A stretch of 64,000 bases of DNA, from contig NC_135552.1 of the NCBI RefSeq assembly GCF_964340395.1, positions 1,976,517-2,040,516 of the forward strand. Reading direction: 5' to 3'. The notes beneath the pieces are model-generated. The model did no database searches, had not been told where the DNA came from, and was given only the letters and a program-made list of their open reading frames with translations. The position numbers were made by a program, and so were the translations under genes. This document shows, piece by piece, positions 41,001 through 50,205 of this stretch (position 1 is its first letter; each line of letters begins with the position of its first letter). This DNA comes from Glandiceps talaboti. Lineage: Eukaryota > Hemichordata > Enteropneusta > Spengelidae.

Positions 41001-44000
41001 AGTGTACCCTCTAAGTCACAACTAGTTGGCTTCAGTGTACCCACTAAGTCACAATTAGTTGGCTTCAGCGTACCCTTTAAGTCACAATTAGTTGGCTTCA
41101 TTTTACCCTCTAAGTCACAGTTAGTTGGCTTCAGTGTACCCTCTAAGTCACAATTATTTGGCTTCAGTGTACCCTCTAAGTCATAGTTAGTTGGCTTCAG
41201 TGTACCCTCTAAGTCACAATTATTTGGCTTCAGTGTACCCTCTAAGTCATAGTTAGTTGGCTTCAGTGTACCCTCTAAGTCACAATTATTTGGCTTCAGT
41301 GTACCCTCTAAGTCATAGTTAGTTGGCTTCAGTGTACCCTCTAAGTCACAATTATTTGGCTGCAGTGTACCCTCTAAGTCATAGTTAGTTGGCTTCAGTG
41401 TACCCTCTAAGTCATAGTTAGTTGGCTTCAGTGTACCCTCTAAGTCACAACTAGTTGGCTTCAGTGTACCCTCTAAGTCACAACTAGTTGGCTTCAGTGT
41501 ACCCTCTAAGTCACAGTTAGTTGGCCCTGAGTCAATGTACTCTCTAAGTCACAACTAGTTGGCTTCAGTGTACCCACTAAGTCACAGTTAGTTGGCCTTG
41601 ATTCAGTGTACCCACTAAGTCACAGTTAGTTGGCTTCAGTGTACCCACTAAGTCACAGTTAGTTGGCTTCAGTGTACCCACTAAGTCACAATTAGTTGGC
41701 CTTGATTCAGTGTACCCTCTAAGTCACAGTTAGTTGGCTTCAGTGTACCCACTAAGTCACAGTTAGTTGGCCTTGATTCAGTGTACCCTCTAAGTCACAA
41801 CTAGTTGGCTTCAGTGTACCCACTAAGTCACAATTAGTTGTCCTTGATTCAGTGTACCCACTATTAAAGTCACAGTTAGTTGGCCTTGATTCAGTGTACC
41901 CTCTAAGTCACAGTTAGTTGGCCTTGATTCAGTGTACCCACTAAGTCACAGTTAGTTGGCTTCAGTGTACCCTCTAAGTCACAATTAGTTGTTTACAAAT
42001 TTATTTTTGTTGTACAGTTTTTTGTTTATTGTTTACTTTTTTTTGCTTTTTAAAAATATGTTTTGCCTACAAGGTGACATGTAATAGATTAATGATTTGA
42101 AGAGATCTCTTCTCATGGTGAGTGGGGACGATGAAAGGTCACAGTTTGGAAAGGTCACTCTTAAATAATTAATACCATAGTAATAGTAAAGCAGGTTTAT
42201 ATCAAACCAGCAAAAAAACACAACACAAACTTTCCAAATCATTACTTTATTGCATGGCACCTTGTACTATTGTAGGGAAAAGATATTTTTAAAAGCAAAG
42301 AGAAAGGTAAACAATATATATATATATATATATTAAACAAAAACAAATATTGCCAATTCCAAGCCCCAGTATCACAACTAGAATTCTGAAAAGTACTTAT
42401 CTGTGTTATGTTTATTCCAATTGATATGTATTTTCTATTGTACAAATCCTAGATCAAACACAGCTGTGTGGTTTTAGGAGTCTATATGCTAGTTTGTCAA
42501 GAGGTAATTATTTGAAAGTGCCTTGACCTCAGTGTAGCAATCACTATAAACACAGTCCCTCTATCATGGACTGTGCTATAAACACAGTCCCTCTATTATG
42601 GACTGTGCTATAAACACAGTCCCTCTATCATGGACTGTGCTATAAACACAGTCCCTCTATCATGGACTGTGCTATAAACACAGTCCCTCTATCATGGACT
42701 GTGCTATAAACACAGTCCCTCTATCATGGACTGTGCTATAAACACAGTCCCTCTATCATGGACTGTGCTATAAACACAGTCCCTCTATCATGGACTGTGC
42801 TATAAACACAGTCCCTCTATCATGGACTGTGCTATAAACACAGTCCCTCTATCATGAACTGTGCCATAAACACAATCCCTCTATCATGGACTGTGCTATA
42901 AACACAGTCCCTATCATGGACTGTGCTACAAACACAGTCCCTTTATCATGAACTGTGCTATAAACACAGTCCCTCTATCATGGACTGTGCTATAAACACA
43001 GTCCCTCTATCATGAACTGTGCTATAAACACAGTCCCTCTATCATGAACTGTGCTATAAACACAGTCCCTCTATCATGGACTGTGCTATAAACACAGTCC
43101 CTCTATCATGGACTGTGCTATAAACACAGTCCCTCTATCATGGACTGTGCTATAAACACAGTCCCTCTATCACGGACTGTGCTATAAATACAGTCCCTCT
43201 ATCACGGACTGTGCTACAAATACAGTCCCTCTATCATGGACTGTGCTATAAACACAGTCCCTCTATCATGGACTGTGCTATAAACACAGTCCCTCTATCA
43301 CGGACTGTGCTATAAACACAGTCCCTCTATCATGGACTGTGCTACAAACACAGTCCCTCTATCATGGACTGTGCTACAAACACAGTCCCTCTATCATGGA
43401 CTGTGCTATAAACACAGTCCCTCTATCACGGACTGTGCTACAAACACAGTCCCTCTATCATGGACTGTGCTATAAACACAGTCCCTCTATCATGGACTGT
43501 GCTATAAACACAGTCCCTCTATCACGGACTGTGCTATAAACACAGTCCCTCTATCACGGACTGTGCTATAAACACAGTCCCTCTATCACGGACTGTGCTA
43601 TAAACACAGTCCCTCTATCATGGACTGTGCTATCAACACAGTCCCTCTATCATGGACTGTGCTACAAATACAGTCCCTCTATCATGGACTGTGCTACAAA
43701 CACAGTCCCTCTATCACGGACTGTGCTACAAACACAGTCCCTCTATCACGGACTGTGCTACAAACACAGTCCCTCTATCACGGACTGTGCTATAAACACA
43801 GTCCCTCTATCACGGACTGTGCTATAAACACAGTCCCTCTATCATGGACTGTGCTATAAACACAGTCCCTCTATCATGGACTGTGCTATAAACACAGTCC
43901 CTCTATCATGGACTGTGCTATAAACACAGTCCCTCTATCATGGACTGTGCTATAAACACAGTCCCTCTATCATGGACTGTGCTATAAACAAAACTATATC

Positions 44001-46445
44001 AGAATCATAGAATGTGTAACTATATTTCTGTCTCTGTGTTTTATCTTTTAGTCCAACACCAACTGTGGTCAGCCAACCTCCAGCAGCACAAAGTCAAAAG
44101 AATGAAAGTGCGCCCCCAACATCAGTGCAATTAGATACTTCTCAACCCATCACTACTCTCCAAGTTAGGTTGGCAGATGGTTCAAGGTTTGCAACATTCA
44201 ATTCTAATGTCTTTTTTATTACTAAACACAAAATTGAAAATTTGTTACATGAAATTTTCAAGTAAACACTTTGTCAACAGAATGACATAGAATGATACAA
44301 TGGCTTTAATACCGAGAATGGGTAATTTTCATTTGAAAATGTCTAATGTGCATGTACACTACTACAGTGTAAAAAGTTACTTTTACATCATTTCACATAT
44401 ACAACTCCATGTGGACAGTACAGCTGATAAATTAACATAAAATTCAACTGACAATTTGCTGGATTCACCATAAAGTAAAAGACCATAAAAGAGTAGAATC
44501 AATCCACAGATAGAATGATATCAAACATAAACATCTGTAAATTCTGTATTTATTGAAGACTTTCTTAATGCTAACATTCTTTCTTCTTTTTTTTCTAGGC
44601 TTGTAAACAAGTTTAATCATACACACACTGTTGGAGATATTAGAAGATTTATAATAGAGTATCCTTTTTACACATTCAAGTCTTACTAAAATGTGTATAT
44701 TCACATGCACACCTACATTCACATGCACACCTACATTCACATGCACACCTACGTTCACATGCACACCTACATTCACATGCACACCTACATTCACATGCAC
44801 ACCTACATTCACGTGCACACCTACATTCACGTGCACACCCACATTCACATGCACACTTACCTTCACATGCACACCCACATTCAAATGCACACCTACATTC
44901 ACACGCACACCTACATTCACATGCACACCCACATTCACACGCACACCTACATTCACACGAACACCTACATTCACACGCACACCTACATTCACATGCACAC
45001 CTACCTTCACATGCACACCCACATTCACATGCACACCTACATTCACATGCACACCTACATTCACACGCACACCTACATTCACACGCACACCTACATTCAC
45101 ATGCACACCCACATTCACACGCACACCTACATTCACACGAACACCTACATTCACACGCACACCTACATTCACATGCACACCTACATTCACATGCTCACCT
45201 ACATTCACACGCACACCTACATTCACATGCACACCCACATTCACATGCACACCTACATTCACACGAACACCTACATTCACACGCACACCTACATTCACAT
45301 GCACACCCACATTCACATGCACACCTACATTCACATGCACACCCACATTCACATGCACACCTACATTCACATGCACACCCACATTCACATGCACACCCAC
45401 ATTCACATGCACACCTACCTTCACATGCACACCTACATTCACATGCACACCTACATTCACACGCACACCTACATTCACACGCACACCCACATTCACATGC
45501 ATACCTTCTTACACATGCACACACAAGATCCTGAAATGACATTCCTTTGTGTACAATTCACTGGTGAGGGGAAAAAAATTGGCACCACTTTAAGCCAAGA
45601 CAACTTGCTCAAACATCAGTACAGTGTTCATTGGAACTCAGTAATCACAGTGTGTCTGATATCATGAAATGTACATAATACAGTGTTTACGGGACCCTAG
45701 ACTTTCATATCGAGGGCCGAAGGCCCGAGTGACCGAGGGCCGGGCTTCGCAATTCGGCCCTCGAAATCAGTTTGCAATACTAGTGTTGCGCCAGACCGGA
45801 GTTTAGATAAAACATAGGAAAAAAAGGCGCGAGCGACTGTCGACAGTCTAACGGGACCCCAGTAATCAAGTGTGTCTGATATCATGAAATGTACATAATA
45901 CAGTGTTCATTGGAACTCAGTAATCACAGTGTGTTTGCCATCATGCAGTGTACACAATACAGTGTTCATTGGAATTCAGTAATCACAGTGTGTCTGATAT
46001 CATGAAATGTACACAATACAGTGTTCACTGGAACTCAGTAATCACAGTGTGTCTGATATCATGAAATGTACACAATACAGTGTTCACTGGAACTCAGTAA
46101 TCACAGTGTGTCTGATATCATGAAATGTACACAATACAGTGTTCATTGGAACTGATGTTATAAATCAGAAAAGCAATTTGTCAGCTCTGATTACATTTAG
46201 GTACTTCTTCTTTACTACACTAAGTTCACAATGTACCAGCTTGATATTGGTTGTCCATGGCAACATGGTAGTAATCGTTTACTAATTCTTTCCTTAACTA
46301 TTTGACTTTCAGCTCACGACCTCAATATGTTAGTCAAGTCTTTGCTCTTATGACAACTTTTCCTAATCGGGAATTAACAGATGACAGCCAGACATTAGCA
46401 GAAGCAAGCCTATTAAATGCAGTTATTGTTCAACGATTGAAGTAA
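21555..46445 (+). CDS. NSFL1C: NSF cofactor p47 (SEP and UBX domains), 3' part, six exons
   Basis: p47 is the adaptor that targets the AAA ATPase p97/VCP to Golgi and ER membrane fusion through its UBX domain. Joining 21555-21717, 34694-34803, 40736-40873, 44052-44186, 44599-44658 and 46313-46445 gives 739 nt in one open frame (1 carried base, 245 codons and a stop). All introns are GT-AG. Visible signatures are GYRLG in the linker, the SEP core [11 protein letters not shown] through [16 protein letters not shown] and FTGEGHKLG, and a UBX domain from [14 protein letters not shown] to the C-terminus [11 protein letters not shown], with the p97-contacting loop TTFPNREL. I recognise close similarity to vertebrate p47 (about 370 residues). 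The UBA domain and first part of the linker are therefore outside the window on the left. Introns total about 24 kb here plus more than 21.5 kb upstream, mostly minisatellite. The stop is TAA at 46443-46445. UBXN2A/2B paralogues share SEP-UBX. The linker and SEP wording favour p47. Confidence 0.93.
21763..24008. repeat. 77-bp minisatellite, left segment (about 29 units)
   Basis: The 77-bp unit is seen as GTATACTGGTCATACCATTT, then ATATAGCACATATATTT, then a TTGAGATATAGGAATTAAAA section, then GTAAGTATGTAA. Spacing between successive TGGTCATACC motifs is 77, with a few 78-bp units (GTATATTAAG). The array begins about 45 bp after the donor of the preceding exon. It is interrupted at 24009 by a transposon and resumes in register at 25590. 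Confidence 0.96.
24009..25589. mobile_element. 1.58-kb non-autonomous DNA transposon with terminal inverted repeats
   Basis: The ends are CAGTGTTCTGCC and GGCAGAACACTG. The inverted repeat continues imperfectly, with a second matched block of GGCCCCC about 38 bp in. The flanks share the 6-bp direct repeat AGTAAG (24003-24008 and 25590-25595). Removing the element and one copy restores an exact 77-bp unit, so this is a clean insertion into the array. No transposase-like reading frame is visible. CAGTG ends resemble hAT termini, but hAT elements usually make 8-bp duplications, so the superfamily is left open. Confidence 0.85.
25590..28297. repeat. 77-bp minisatellite, right segment (about 35 units)
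   Basis: The same unit as on the left of the 24009-25589 element, with two-state variation (CACATAT/CTCATAT, TTTATA/TTTCTA/TTTACA, GTATGTAAG/GTATATAAG). It ends where a LINE tail of about nine ATA/TAA triplets begins. Confidence 0.96.
28488..28925 (-). pseudogene. LINE ORF2 C-terminal fragment with zinc-binding CxxC-H-C region
   Basis: 145 codons. [20 protein letters not shown], then [20 protein letters not shown], is the conserved post-RT region of many animal non-LTR retrotransposons: an L-R-x-S-A-H motif, then CPxCxxG, E-x-E-H-F and C. The Met at the start is not a real start. The reading frame simply runs into the inserted element. The fragment is a retroelement relic in an intron and antisense to the p47 gene. 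Confidence 0.85.
28922..29887. mobile_element. 966-bp inverted-repeat element nested in the LINE, with internal 147-bp repeats
   Basis: The ends match as inverted repeats, CCACCCGTAAGGG on the left against CCTCCCATAAGGG read from the right. After a GTCTGTCTG microsatellite (28958-29001) come about four diverged copies of a 146-147-bp unit. Their shared segment AATGAATAATTTGCATAATT starts near 29259, 29406, 29552 and 29699. No ORF or clear target duplication is seen. A non-autonomous MITE-type element is the most likely reading. Confidence 0.6.
30248..34465. repeat. 44-bp minisatellite array (about 96 units)
   Basis: The unit contains AACTATCTAAAAGTAGTAAC, then CACTTAGGAGTCATAAATAT, then TCAA. 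It is very homogeneous. The main variation is GTAGTAACC/GTAATAACC and ATATTCAAAA/ATATTTTAAA. Rare marker units (AGTCAAATAT at 31911 and 33317; GTCATATATATT at 32174 and 33580) recur at exactly 1406 bp, showing block duplication. Confidence 0.96.
34466..34693 (+). other. Unique intron end before the SEP exon
   Basis: Non-repetitive AT-rich sequence ending in the acceptor GTGATTATTCCCACAG. No other feature is seen. Confidence 0.6.
34694..34803 (+). CDS. NSFL1C: p47 exon: first half of the SEP domain
   Basis: 110-nt exon between TTCCCACAG and GTAAGC. It encodes [17 protein letters not shown], then [20 protein letters not shown], the N-terminal half of the SEP fold. It enters in phase 0 and leaves in phase 2 (GG|T). 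A 2.7-kb transposon begins only 26 bp downstream of the donor. Confidence 0.95.
35050..35310 (+). pseudogene. Acidic ORF resembling the N-terminus of P2X7-C-terminal-like/transposon-linked proteins
   Basis: 86 codons, acidic and serine-rich ([18 protein letters not shown]), followed by [20 protein letters not shown] PYxFEP motif followed by an acidic Ser-rich stretch is typical of invertebrate proteins with a P2X7-intracellular-like zinc domain, which often travel with transposons. That downstream zinc domain is absent here. It may be cargo or a relic of the surrounding TTAA element. Function unknown. Confidence 0.35.
35690..36110. repeat. About 124-bp tandem repeat, three to four copies, inside the TTAA element
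   Basis: Copies share CCAATATGGC..GCCTGGCAGCCATTTTG, then GCGAATTTTC, AAAGCCATAACTCAGACATG, and TTCAAAGTTGGTATTAG followed by a GGCATACAT-type segment. They follow a GTCTGTCTGTGTGTGT-rich stretch at 35607-35635. Short ORFs in both strands are by-products of the repeat. Confidence 0.75.
37640..40502. repeat. 28-bp minisatellite with two subfamilies (about 102 units)
   Basis: From 37640 the unit is GTGTATATTGTATTAATG plus TATTCTCAT. From about 38560 nearly all units read GATATGCATTCTCTTAATG plus TATTCTCAT. Between about 38000 and 38560 the two types are interspersed, with hybrid units. Both share TTAATGTATTCTCAT. The array ends about 230 bp before the next acceptor. Confidence 0.95.
40503..40735 (+). 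other. Unique intron end before the second SEP exon
   Basis: Non-repetitive, ending in a T-rich tract and the acceptor GATTTTACGATGCAG. Nothing else recognised. Confidence 0.6.
40736..40873 (+). CDS. NSFL1C: p47 exon: second half of the SEP domain
   Basis: 138-nt exon after TTTTACGATGCAG. It encodes [20 protein letters not shown], then [20 protein letters not shown] and GHKLG. The donor is GGCAG|GTAAGTCACA, phase 2. The 33-bp minisatellite of the next intron begins inside this donor sequence. Confidence 0.95.
40874..41991. repeat. 33-bp minisatellite beginning at a splice donor
   Basis: Units read CTAAGTCACAATTAGTTGGC then TTCAGTGTACCCT. A 37-bp form has CCTTGATTCAGTG. The first copy is the intron's own start, GTAAGTCACATTTAGTTGGC, so the array looks derived from the donor region with the first intron base G changed to C. 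About 32 units. The - strand reading frames (TNCDLxGTLKP repeats) are not genes. Confidence 0.93.
41992..42544. other. Unique intron sequence with a short AT run
   Basis: AT-rich spacer with poly-T stretches and a (TA)n run at about 42313-42334. No gene or element recognised. Confidence 0.5.
42545..43990. repeat. 32-bp hairpin-forming minisatellite (about 45 units)
   Basis: Each unit is CACAGTCC, a 9-base CTCTATCAT-type loop, GGACTGTG, and a CTATAAA-type linker. The outer 8-mers are perfect reverse complements, so every unit can fold into an 8-bp stem. Variation is confined mostly to the loop (CATGG/CACGG) and linker (TATAAA/TACAAA). Variants ATGGAC/ATGAAC break one stem pair in a few units. 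Confidence 0.95.
44052..44186 (+). CDS. NSFL1C: p47 exon: SEP-UBX linker and start of the UBX domain
   Basis: 135-nt exon after ATCTTTTAG. It encodes [15 protein letters not shown], then a Ser/Gln-rich linker, then [18 protein letters not shown], the first strands of the UBX beta-grasp fold. The donor is TCAAG|GTTTGC, a weak donor, leaving phase 2. The open frame reads on into the intron to a stop at about 44265, so an unspliced form would be truncated inside the UBX domain. Confidence 0.92.
44187..44598 (+). other. Short p47 intron without repeats
   Basis: 412 bp, donor GTTTGC, acceptor CTTTTTTTTCTAG. This is the only p47 intron in the window not occupied by a minisatellite. No other feature. 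Confidence 0.75.
44599..44658 (+). CDS. NSFL1C: p47 exon: UBX domain, middle
   Basis: 60-nt exon after TTTTTTTTCTAG, encoding [19 protein letters not shown]. The donor GA|GTATCC joins to C|TCACGA to give an Asp codon (phase 2), which restores the family's FIxDxRP sequence. This choice of donor is decided by frame. Confidence 0.92.
44697..45510. repeat. 18-bp minisatellite (about 45 units), purine/pyrimidine-biased
   Basis: The unit is ACATTCACATGCACACCT with variants CACACG, GAACACC and CCCAC. It is almost free of G on the + strand. It produces long spurious open frames on both strands (HMHTYI and CTPTFT-type on +, VNVGVHV-type on -). The array begins about 40 bp after the donor at 44659. 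Confidence 0.95.
45613..46155. repeat. 59-bp tandem repeat (about seven units), interrupted by an insertion
   Basis: The unit includes GGAACTCAGTAATCACAGTG, then TGTCTGATATCATGAAATG and TACACAATACAGTGTTCA. Successive GGAAxTCAGTAATC motifs are 59 bp apart. It is split by the 153-bp foldback element at 45698-45850. Confidence 0.85.
45698..45850. mobile_element. 153-bp GC-rich foldback/MITE insertion
   Basis: Ends TAGACT and AGTCTA are inverted repeats. ACGGGACCC is duplicated on both sides (45689-45697 and 45851-45859). The interior has CGAGGGCCGAA and TTCGGCCCTCG as a strong internal inverted repeat. The GC content contrasts with the AT-rich surroundings. No coding capacity. Confidence 0.75.
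46313..46445 (+). CDS. NSFL1C: p47 terminal exon: UBX C-terminus
   Basis: After TTTGACTTTCAG. It encodes [20 protein letters not shown] and continues to [11 protein letters not shown] and TAA. The FPN turn in TTFPNREL occupies the place of the FPR loop that inserts into the p97 N domain in UBX proteins, as it does in vertebrate p47. Confidence 0.95.
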
Positions 46446-46914
46446 AATAGACAGTTAATGTTGATAAAATACATCCGATATGTTATATTCTAGTGATCAG
46501 AAAGACAAAACATTGTTTAGTGTGACCACTGGTGGCGCTATTCACAGATTTGCAGCGGACAGCTAGACCACAGTTATTCAGTATTGTAAAGTACTTTTTG
46601 ACAAATCATTTGTTTCATTTCTTGTTACTTCCAGTTTTTCATTTTAATTGTTGGAAATCCATCAAGCTTTTGAACAAAGTGACTACTTTTTGTAATGAAG
46701 TACATTTATAATCCATGAAGAAAGGTGTGACCCATATTTGACCTGGATGACAAAATAGATTTGAAGGAAATTAGCATAGAATAGAAATGAGTAACATAGT
46801 TGTGATTGGATAATGTATTTATTTCTACCGATCTTAAAAGATTGACTCCAATTAATGGAGTTTACAGCCATGGAACATTGCATATAGATATGTACAGTAC
46901 ATGTATGTGTAGTA
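46446..46914 (+). other. Presumed p47 3' UTR
   Basis: Unique AT-rich sequence after the TAA. I find no canonical AATAAA. AATAGA variants occur near 46752 and 46780. The true poly(A) site cannot be placed from sequence. Confidence 0.45.
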
Positions 46915-47003
46915 CACACACACGCAGACGTACACACACACACGCACACATGCATGCATACTGGTACATACATACATACAAACAAACACATATACACACA
47001 CAG
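46915..47003. repeat. CA-rich simple repeat
   Basis: Imperfect (CA)n with CATA and CAAA interruptions, just downstream of the p47 gene. Confidence 0.85.
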
Positions 47004-47101
47004 ACCTTCATGAATGAATGAATGAAATTTATTTCACCAGATTACGGAAATAATCTACACTTTCAAAGAAATATATGATACAAATATACAAAAGAAATAC
47101 A

Positions 47102-47875
47102 CAATTGTTATCTGATGTGGACCATGGAAATAGTTCAGTGGAACTAGTCTTGTCCATGGCCTGTACAATTGTTATCTGATGTGGACCATGGAAATAGTTC
47201 AGTGGAACTAGTCTTGTCCATGGCCTGTACAATTGTTATCTGATGTGGACCATGGAAATAGTGCAGCGGAACTAGTCTTGTCCATAGCCTGTACAATTGT
47301 TATCTGATGTGGACCACGCTAATAGTTCAGTGGAACTAGTCTTGTCCATAGCCTGTACAATTGTTATCTGATGTGGACCACGCTAATAGTTCAGTGGAAC
47401 TAGTCTTGTCCATAGCCTGTACAATTGTTATCTGATGTGGACCACGCTAATAGTTCAGTGGAACTAGTCTTGTCCATAGCCTGTACAATTGTTATCTGAT
47501 GTGGACCATGGAAATAGTTCAGTAGAACTAGTCTTGTCCATAGCCTGTACAATTGTTATCTGATGTGGACCATGGAAATAGTTCAGTGGAACTAGTCTTG
47601 TCCATGGCCTGTACAATTGTTATCTGATGTGGACCACGCTAATAGTTCAGTGGAACTAGTCTTGTCCATAGCCTGTACAATTGTTATCTGATGTGGACCA
47701 TGGAAATAGTTCAGTAGAACTAGTCTTGTCCATAGCCTGTACAATTGTTATCTGATGTGGACCATGGAAATAGTTCAGTGGAACTAGTCTTGTCCATGGC
47801 CTGTACAATTGTTATCTGATGTGGACCACGCTAATAGTTCAGTGGAACTAGTCTTGTCCATAGCCTGTACATTTT
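47102..47875. repeat. 64-bp minisatellite (about 12 units)
   Basis: The unit contains TGTACAATTGTTATCTGATG, TGGACCATGGAAATAGTTCA and GTGGAACTAGTCTTGTCCAT. Two alternative unit types (CCATGGAAAT and CCACGCTAAT) alternate in runs. It lies within the 3' part of the retroelement remnant. Short - strand ORFs here are by-products. Confidence 0.93.
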
Positions 47876-48551
47876 TCTACATTTCATATTGATAATGGGA
47901 CACAATGAACTTTCAGAAGAAAAGTAAATCCAAAGTGTGTGCACACACACAAATATGCATATACCTTTATATACATATCTCAATAATGTAAAGTGCTCAA
48001 AATAAAGACAATAGTGAAATAAATGTACTCGGTCGCATAAACATAAACACAGCGATATACACACATGTACGTATACACATAACTCAATGAAAAGTGCTTA
48101 TAATACAAGGACAGTACAGATGAAGTGAGAAGCAATACAAAAACAACAAAATCAAGAAATGTTACCGAACAAACCAAAGAGAAACCATACATAGCAATGC
48201 GAGGGTTGGAATTTGTAAGTCATGGAGTACTTTAATAAAATAGAATTTCTTAGTTCCATCTTGAATTTTTGCCTTGACATTTTACTCTTAAGGGGGCATG
48301 GTAAAAGCATATATAAAATTATGTTGGGTGATATTCAGTTTTGTTGATGGTGGACGGAAGTTACCACTGGCAGCTGAATGGGTGATATATATGAATTGGA
48401 CAGTCACAATTCTAAATTGTGGGGATAACGATTATTTCTAAGATCAAAAACAAAAAATAAAGGAGTAAAATTTACCGAGTTGAAAGATATTTAGAACATT
48501 AAGTTGGTTAAAAAGGGGTTGAGAGTGTGCAATGAGGTGAGTGAATGTGAT

Positions 48552-48685
48552 TACCATATAACCACAGAGTTGTTAATTCAAGTTTGTTAATAAGTGGAAG
48601 CATTTTCCAAAGCTGGTTCAAACTTGATTATTTTGTTAAATTGGTATAGTAAATTGGTTTAAAGGTCAGTTAGCCAAGTGACCGG
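48552..48685. repeat. LTR-like direct repeat, copy 1
   Basis: Diverged copy of 50072-50205, sharing TACCATATAACC, GAAGCATTTTCCAA, GGTTCAAACTTGATTATTTT and TTTAAAGGTCAGTTAGCCAA. The pair is 1.52 kb apart and brackets the RT fragment. Confidence 0.75.
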
Positions 48686-49480
48686 TTTGTCTTGAGGTTA
48701 TTGACCTTGGTATTAGGGTAGGTTAGCAGGGAAGACATTAGCGATACGTCCCCTGGTCGATACCTAGTTGACCCTTATTTTAAGACGTTACGGACCGGCT
48801 GTTGGAGTCCTTCACCAATCGCAGTCATGTCGAACAAGACAGCATTCTCGCATTTGTTTGGCTTAAAATTTAATATTGTTCATCAAGCAGAGATGCTAGT
48901 ATTTCAATCACATTATGACCAGCAAGGCTATTTTCAGCCTTGCTTTTAGAGGCAGAGGACTTCAGTTTAGTTGTGACAAGTATGTCTTTAAGATTTTTGT
49001 TTCGTTCTTGTCTGTGCTATGATTGGTTTGGTTGGTTCAAGGTTAAATTATTTTCTAACAGTTCCCAATGTTTTGTTAATGCGTCTTTTAGTTTAGACGC
49101 TTTGATGGTGGAACTATATATGTTGTTTTAAAGACTAGAGGAATCTCTAGAGTTGGTGTCCGATTTTGGAGATAAGTCTCCCTATTCTCATAACGGACCT
49201 TACATGTAACGAGCGAATCACTTCTGATTTGTTGTATCCTCTTTGTGTCAATTTGTTTATGAAGAATTTCAATTTGTTTTGGAAATCTTCTTTGTTACTG
49301 CACGTTCATACCTCATTGTTTCCCCTTTAATAAAATACCATTAAAGACCGAATTTGGGTGACATGATTGTCTGTGGAGGTACTGAAAAGTGTCAGTTGGT
49401 TTGGTGTAGTCTGGATGACCAGAATGTGGTTTCTATAACCACACATTATATAAATCGTAACGATCGATACTGTATAGGAA

Positions 49481-49720
49481 CTAGACTAGTTTGGTACCGT
49501 GCGTCTTAATATCCAACCTTTTGGTTTGTTTGAACCTATGACCTTTGTAAATCACCAAATCAAGGCATACCACTTCTGTTTCTGAGCTGACCAACGAAAA
49601 TTTTAATGTTGGGTGCATTTCATTTATCTTTTCACTCAGAATATTGAGTTCAGTTTGTGTGCCATGGCATAGCACGAATAATTCATCTCTGAAATGTGTC
49701 CAAAGTGATATTTTATCCAT
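49481..49720 (-). pseudogene. Reverse transcriptase fragment (Penelope-like)
   Basis: 79 codons. The segment LWTHFRDELFVLCHGTQTEL, then LSEKINEMHPTLKFSLVSSE, then VCLDLVIYKGHRFKQTKRLD, follows the pattern of RT palm/thumb sequence (RDD-like box, HPTxKF, xxLDLxIYKG). The expected catalytic DD is reduced to DE. The downstream THVKPT-type sequence is frameshifted away. This is a relic. Confidence 0.7.
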
Positions 49721-50071
49721 GTATGTTTCAATAATGTAACACTCAAGTTTGTGGAGTGCGATGTCAGCCCATGTTTGTTTGTAGACATCTACAAACAGAG
49801 GCTACGAGAGGAAAACCACCGTTTGTATTTTCTCTTGGATTTATTTGTAATTTACCAAAGTGTTTAAATGTGTTTCGTGTGTTTGTCTTGAAAATTTTCT
49901 TCTATCCATATCGGGAGATTATTCTCAAGACTTTATTTGTTGAAACTAATAGTTCAGTGGTTTGGCAGTTCACTTTTTGGAGGATGTGGTGGCCTTGAAA
50001 AGGGCCGATAGTAATAAAGGGATGGGAATTCCTAACACTATCAATATTAAACAAGTATATGACATTGGGTT

Positions 50072-50205
50072 TACCATATAACCAACAGTGGGTTATTAGA
50101 TCAAGTTTGAAAATAACGAAGCATTTTCCAAGGTTGGTTCAAACTTGATTATTTTGTTTGGTAATAAGAAATTGGTTTAAAGGTCAGTTAGCCAAGTGAG
50201 CAGTT
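50072..50205. repeat. LTR-like direct repeat, copy 2
   Basis: Second copy of the 48552-48685 sequence in the same orientation, with scattered substitutions and small indels. See that entry for shared blocks. Confidence 0.75.

Noticed and set aside
42545-43990. CRISPR-like appearance of short palindromic repeats
   Set aside because: There are no unique spacers. The whole 32-bp unit repeats and the context is an animal intron.
44465-45667. Long ORFs on both strands in the 18-bp array (VNVGVHV, HMHTYI and CTPTFT types)
   Set aside because: By-products of an 18-bp repeat, a multiple of 3, within the p47 intron.
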